From Planctomycetota bacterium (lineage in GTDB: Bacteria > Planctomycetota > Planctomycetia > Pirellulales > UBA7805), in contig JABABY010000059.1 in assembly GCA_014237955.1 (NCBI GenBank), positions 1-10,193 of the forward strand: a DNA stretch of 10,193 nt, read 5' to 3'. Under the pieces are notes generated by a model. It saw only the letters and a list, made by a program, of their open reading frames with translations, had not been told where the DNA came from and searched no databases. The translations under genes were made by a program, and so were the position numbers. Positions 7,245 to 10,193 of this stretch are shown here, in pieces (position 1 is the first letter of the stretch; each line of letters starts with the position of its first letter).

Positions 7245-7847
7245 TTAGTTGCTGAGAGTCCCTTTTGTGCTTGGCACACCATCGATTCGGCTGTCGTTTT
7301 CGACCGCCATTCTCAGGGCCCGAGCCATAGCTTTGAATATTGCTTCACTCACATGGTGACTGTTGCGGCCGTAATGAACGCCCACATGTAGGTTGCAGAG
7401 TGTATTGGCTGCAAAGGCTTGGCAGAAATCTTCAACAAGCTGACTGTCAAAGTCGCCAATTTTAGGAGTTGCAAATTCTGCGCGGAATACGAAGGCATAA
7501 CGGCCACAGAGATCAACCGATACGGTTGCTAGGGACTCTTCCATAGGGAGTGTGAAATGGCCATATCGATGGATTCCAGATTTGTCGCCGAGCGATTCTT
7601 TGAACGCTTGCCCCAAACATATCCCAACATCTTCTACGGTATGGTGTTGATCGACATGTAAATCTCCACTCGCTGCAATCGTAAGATCAATGCAGCTATG
7701 TTTGGCCAGAAGCGTCAGCATATGATCAAAAAAACCAATGCCAGTTTGGATCTCTGCGGTGCCGCTGCCGTCGAGGTTCACCGTGAGTTGTATGTCAGTT
7801 TCTTCGGTTTGGCGGTGTATGGTGGCAATTCGGGGCATGGAATTCAT
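7245..7847 (-). CDS. hisB: Imidazoleglycerol-phosphate dehydratase
   Basis: HisB removes water from imidazole glycerol phosphate to give imidazole acetol phosphate, a middle step of histidine synthesis in the cytosol. The 200 residues match the monofunctional enzyme; the phosphatase domain of the E. coli bifunctional form is missing, as in most bacteria. Family blocks are GIGFFDHMLTLLAKH (36-50), the manganese-binding HVDQHHTVEDVG (64-75; His64, His68, His69, Glu72), PMEESLATVSVDLCGR (101-116), IGDFDSQLVEDF (130-141) and the second metal site GRNSHHVSEAIFKA (160-173; His164, His165, Glu168), with a Lys near the C-terminus (PSTKG). ATG at 7847 is used; an in-frame ATG at 7838 is equally possible because neither has a clear ribosome site. 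No other his genes are in the window, so the pathway genes are dispersed. It converges on pfp with 71 bases between and no strong terminator hairpin. Confidence 0.95.
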   Translation of the reverse strand: MNSMPRIATIHRQTEETDIQLTVNLDGSGTAEIQTGIGFFDHMLTLLAKHSCIDLTIAASGDLHVDQHHTVEDVGICLGQAFKESLGDKSGIHRYGHFTLPMEESLATVSVDLCGRYAFVFRAEFATPKIGDFDSQLVEDFCQAFAANTLCNLHVGVHYGRNSHHVSEAIFKAMARALRMAVENDSRIDGVPSTKGTLSN

Positions 7848-8228
7848 GAGTTGTTGAGAAGGTTTGTGGCGAAAGTTTTCATCCGCGATCGGCCAGTATG
7901 TCGGGATATTGTATTCTCTTTTCGGCGTTTTTTGCGTGCTGACTTTTCCTGCAGCGGCAAATACTCCACCAGGAATTTGGGTACTGGGATAAAAAAGCGA
8001 TTTTTACCCCACATATGGTGAAATCCATTCCCCCCGGGTGGTTGTGTTCTTGGGAATTACCTACAATAAATCTCGGTTTTCAGTCCTCTTAGGCCTCCTG
8101 TAGAGGGGCCAGCGGTTCACCCTCCCATGGTGAGCCGGAAGCCGCATTCATGTTGTTCGCACTCTAGGCAGATTTGTGACAACTGGCTCGGACTTCTATG
8201 AGGCGACATTTATTGAGGTGCTTTTGCC
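7848..8228. other. Gene-free divergent region between hisB and response regulator
   Basis: These 381 bases hold no credible gene; the open frame crossing from hisB (plus strand, 7698-8021) is an antisense shadow. For hisB, a -10-like TACAAT lies on the minus strand at 7913-7908 without a recognisable -35. For the response regulator, a plus-strand TACAAT occurs at 8062-8067, with TTGTGT at 8042-8047 only 14 bases upstream, too close for a normal sigma-70 promoter. Two neighbouring hairpins (8092-8137) are listed separately. The rest shows nothing I can name. Confidence 0.6.
8092..8137 (+). promoter_or_regulatory. Two adjacent hairpins upstream of response regulator
   Basis: The first possible stem pairs GGCCTC (8092-8097) with GGGGCC (8105-8110), six pairs with one G-U and a 7-base loop. 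The second pairs CGGTTCACC (8113-8121) with GGTGAGCCG (8129-8137), nine pairs with one G-U and a 7-base loop. Only two bases separate them. Neither is followed by a T run, so they do not look like ordinary intrinsic terminators. They end about 90 bases before the regulator's ATG and could be leader structures, a protein-binding site, or chance. Confidence 0.35.
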
Positions 8229-8861
8229 ATGCCGATCAAGGTATTGATAGCCGATGATCATGAGGTTGTCCGGGTTGGCCTCCGAGCCATGTTTGATGGC
8301 ACAGATGTCGAGGTAGTTGCTGAAGTCGGCACTGGAAAGGCCGCTCTCGAGGCAAGTTTATCACTGAACCTGGATCTGGTGTTGCTAGATGTACGCATGC
8401 CGGATGGAGACGGATTGAGGGTATTGAGCCGACTTAAAGATGAAAAACCAGATCTTCCGGTACTCATGATTTCTACCTATGACAACTCAACGTATATGGC
8501 GCGCAGTGTTGCCCTTGGCGCAACTGGATATTTTTTGAAAGACGTTGCGAGGGAAACTCTTCTGGACGCTATGATCAGAGCCACGAGAGGCGAGATGGTC
8601 TGGCGCCGCGAGGAGTTGCGGAGAGTCACAGGCGCCATGTCGACGCCACGGATGCCAGTCGATGTTGACGTTCCCCTAACGCAGCGTGAGAGCGAAGTCC
8701 TCCACCAGTTGGCGCACGGGCTGACAAATAAAGAGATCGCAGCGGTACTCTCGATCAGCTATGAAACTGTGAAGGAACACGTCCAGCATATTCTCCAGAA
8801 AATTGGTGTATCTGATCGCACGCAGGCTGCGGTTTGGGCGGTTCGTCAGGGTCTTGTCTAG
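8229..8861 (+). CDS. Two-component response regulator, NarL/FixJ (LuxR-type HTH) family
   Basis: This is a cytosolic DNA-binding regulator that should be switched by phosphorylation from a sensor histidine kinase. The receiver domain spans about 1-120: acidic pair Asp9-Asp10 (IADDHEV), phosphoacceptor Asp54 (LLDVRMPDGDG), switch residue Thr83 (MISTYDNS) and Lys104 (GYFLKDV). A linker (about 121-147) leads to a LuxR/GerE helix-turn-helix domain at about 149-207: LTQRESEVLHQLAHGLTNKE, then a recognition helix in SYETVKEHVQHILQKIGVSDRTQA. All receiver residues needed for phosphorylation are present, and 210 residues is typical. GAGGTG lies 8 bases before the ATG. No histidine kinase is adjacent, so it is an orphan within this window and its stimulus and targets cannot be read from the context. 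The signal peptide-bearing protease gene begins 87 bases downstream on the same strand. Confidence 0.95.
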   Translation: MPIKVLIADDHEVVRVGLRAMFDGTDVEVVAEVGTGKAALEASLSLNLDLVLLDVRMPDGDGLRVLSRLKDEKPDLPVLMISTYDNSTYMARSVALGATGYFLKDVARETLLDAMIRATRGEMVWRREELRRVTGAMSTPRMPVDVDVPLTQRESEVLHQLAHGLTNKEIAAVLSISYETVKEHVQHILQKIGVSDRTQAAVWAVRQGLV

Positions 8862-8948
8862 TTTATATTTGCCAGTCATGGTGGCAGATCCCACTATTGG
8901 CTGGCCTGGAGCCTTTGATGATTGGTCTCGGGGCGTAATGGTTCGCGG

Positions 8949-10193
8949 ATGAATCGAAATCACCGTTGGTTACCAACATTCAGGACCCGACTTGGCTCAT
9001 GGTTGTTTGGAGTGCTCGCATTCTCGGCCACAGGTGGGGATCTGTGTGCGGCGACTACGATTCTTGTCAATCAGACACCTCATCCCATTCAGGCTGAATT
9101 TCCGCAAAGAGACCAAAAGCGATATCGGGTAGCCCTTCGACCCGGAGAGATATTGCCACTGACAACAGATGGGATTGTCTCTTTTGAATACTGGCAGGGT
9201 GACCGAAAGCAGGCCGGATCCCTACGGCCGAATACGATTTATCAGCTTGTCTCTACGCCTCGCGGGCAGCTGGAATTGCGGCGCCTCGATCTGGGCGGGG
9301 TAGAACTGCCACCGAAAGTAGGCGGTCAAGGAATCGTAGAAGTACGTCGTCCCCGGGCCCTTAAGGTTCTCATTGCAGTTGATGATGACGAAAAGACACA
9401 CCGGAAAATTTGGGACAAAAAGCTGAAAGGCCGATTGGAGTCTGCTTCCAGATTGCTAGAGTTTTTTATTGGGATGCGTCTGGAAGTGGTGGGTGTTCGT
9501 CGCTGGACCACCAGCGCAAATATTACCAATTTCGATGAAAGTTTGCGAGAATTTGTGCAGGACGTTCCGGCCGGAGCCGCGGACTTGGTGATTGGTTTCA
9601 CAAGCCAGTATACGCTTAACCTGAAGCGATCTCGTCTGGGTGGAACGATGGGACCCCTGCAGAATCATATCTTGATCCGGGAGCATGGGCCTCGGATTGG
9701 GGAGGCGGAGAGGCTGGAGGTGTTGCTGCACGAGTTGGGCCATTATTTTGGGGCAGCTCACAGTCCTGATAAGTCAACGCTGATGCGGCCAGTGCTGGGT
9801 GATGCGCAGGCAAACCGAAGGTCATTTCGAGTGGTTTACGATCCTGTCAATCTTTTGATTATGAATCTTGTTTCCGAACAATTGCGATTACAGGGCTGGC
9901 GAAGACCGCTTGTCATTCCTCTCAAAGTTCAGCTCCGACTCTTGGATCTGTACGGATGGCTTGCAGAGGCTGAGCCTGACGATTTGGCTGCGGGTCAAAT
10001 GGCCAATGTATTGTGCAGGAATGTCTTGGGAAGAGTTGAAGGCAAAAAACAACATTTAAGTAATGGCAACCCCGAAGAAATCTCCAAGCTCCTTGCTCGT
10101 TGGTATTTCCAGAAGTCAGTCAACCGAGTGGCCGATGCAGTCAATCGCCAAGCCGAACATCGCCAGGAACACGCGCTGCATGGGGACCGGCTT
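8949..10193 (+). CDS. Secreted matrixin-like zinc metalloprotease, 3' end outside window
   Basis: An uninterrupted frame of 415 codons runs from ATG 8949 to the last base. It starts with a probable signal peptide: basic segment about 2-14, hydrophobic stretch LGSWLFGVLAFSA (15-27), likely cleavage after LCA near residue 34. Residues about 36-120 look beta-rich and match no family I recognise. From about 137 a metzincin fold is suggested: a strand (LKVLIAVDDDE), a long helix, VIGFTSQ, then HELGHYFGAAH at 261-271, the full HExxHxxGxxH zinc site with Glu262 as catalytic base. It is followed by SPDKSTLMRP with Met279 as Met-turn, the spacing seen in matrixins (M10). A helical tail of at least 120 residues continues off the edge. 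ATG 8949 is chosen because a TGA lies in frame at 8919; a TTG at 8922 is possible. The ribosome site is weak. Substrate unknown; action in the periplasm or outside the cell is inferred. Confidence 0.8.
   Translation, partial: MNRNHRWLPTFRTRLGSWLFGVLAFSATGGDLCAATTILVNQTPHPIQAEFPQRDQKRYRVALRPGEILPLTTDGIVSFEYWQGDRKQAGSLRPNTIYQLVSTPRGQLELRRLDLGGVELPPKVGGQGIVEVRRPRALKVLIAVDDDEKTHRKIWDKKLKGRLESASRLLEFFIGMRLEVVGVRRWTTSANITNFDESLREFVQDVPAGAADLVIGFTSQYTLNLKRSRLGGTMGPLQNHILIREHGPRIGEAERLEVLLHELGHYFGAAHSPDKSTLMRPVLGDAQANRRSFRVVYDPVNLLIMNLVSEQLRLQGWRRPLVIPLKVQLRLLDLYGWLAEAEPDDLAAGQMANVLCRNVLGRVEGKKQHLSNGNPEEISKLLARWYFQKSVNRVADAVNRQAEHRQEHALHGDRL

Noticed and set aside
7698..8021. Plus-strand frame of 107 codons crossing the hisB start
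   Set aside because: More than a third is antisense to hisB, the rest is low-information spacer, and no domain or ribosome site is visible.
8042..8067. TTGTGT and TACAAT as a promoter for the response regulator
   Set aside because: The spacing of 14 bases is too short for a sigma-70 promoter.
8871..8905. Possible terminator after the response regulator
   Set aside because: The outer stem is five pairs and the inner GTGG/CCAC stem four, with mismatched bases between and no T run. Not enough for a terminator call.

Overview
The window looks like a stretch of ordinary chromosome from a Gram-negative-type bacterium of about 50% GC, most probably a planctomycete. That placement is an inference. 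It rests on the futalosine menaquinone gene mqnE, a PepP/PepQ-type peptidase gene leading into accB-accC, a pyrophosphate-type phosphofructokinase, and short co-directional gene groups with weak Shine-Dalgarno sequences. I saw no tRNA, rRNA, CRISPR array, insertion sequence or phage gene.

Left part (1-2454): the 3' end of mqnE (plus strand, cut by the window edge) converges on a minus-strand pair, larB then nnrD. MqnE makes aminofutalosine for menaquinone. LarB starts nickel-pincer nucleotide synthesis from nicotinic acid adenine dinucleotide. NnrD repairs hydrated NAD(P)H. So the two minus-strand genes both act on pyridine dinucleotides. A 198-base divergent spacer (2455-2652, counted from the upstream possible start of larB) carries a tandem repeat and a possible promoter.

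Middle part (2653-7173, all plus strand): an M24 Xaa-Pro-type aminopeptidase, accB (biotin carrier protein) and accC (biotin carboxylase) form a likely operon. AccB and AccC together carry out the biotin-carboxylation half of acetyl-CoA carboxylase; the carboxyltransferase subunits are not here. After a 190-base spacer comes a phosphofructokinase whose active-site residues indicate pyrophosphate rather than ATP as phosphoryl donor.

Right part (7245-10193): hisB (histidine biosynthesis, minus strand) converges on the phosphofructokinase gene. A 381-base gene-free region with two adjacent hairpins follows. Then comes a NarL/LuxR-type response regulator without a neighbouring kinase, and last a long open frame running off the right edge. 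That last frame (8949 to the end, 415 codons seen) has a signal peptide and a complete matrixin-type zinc site, HELGHYFGAAH with a following LMRP Met-turn. It is the least ordinary gene here. I found no convincing new multi-gene system; the findings are modest and graded accordingly.
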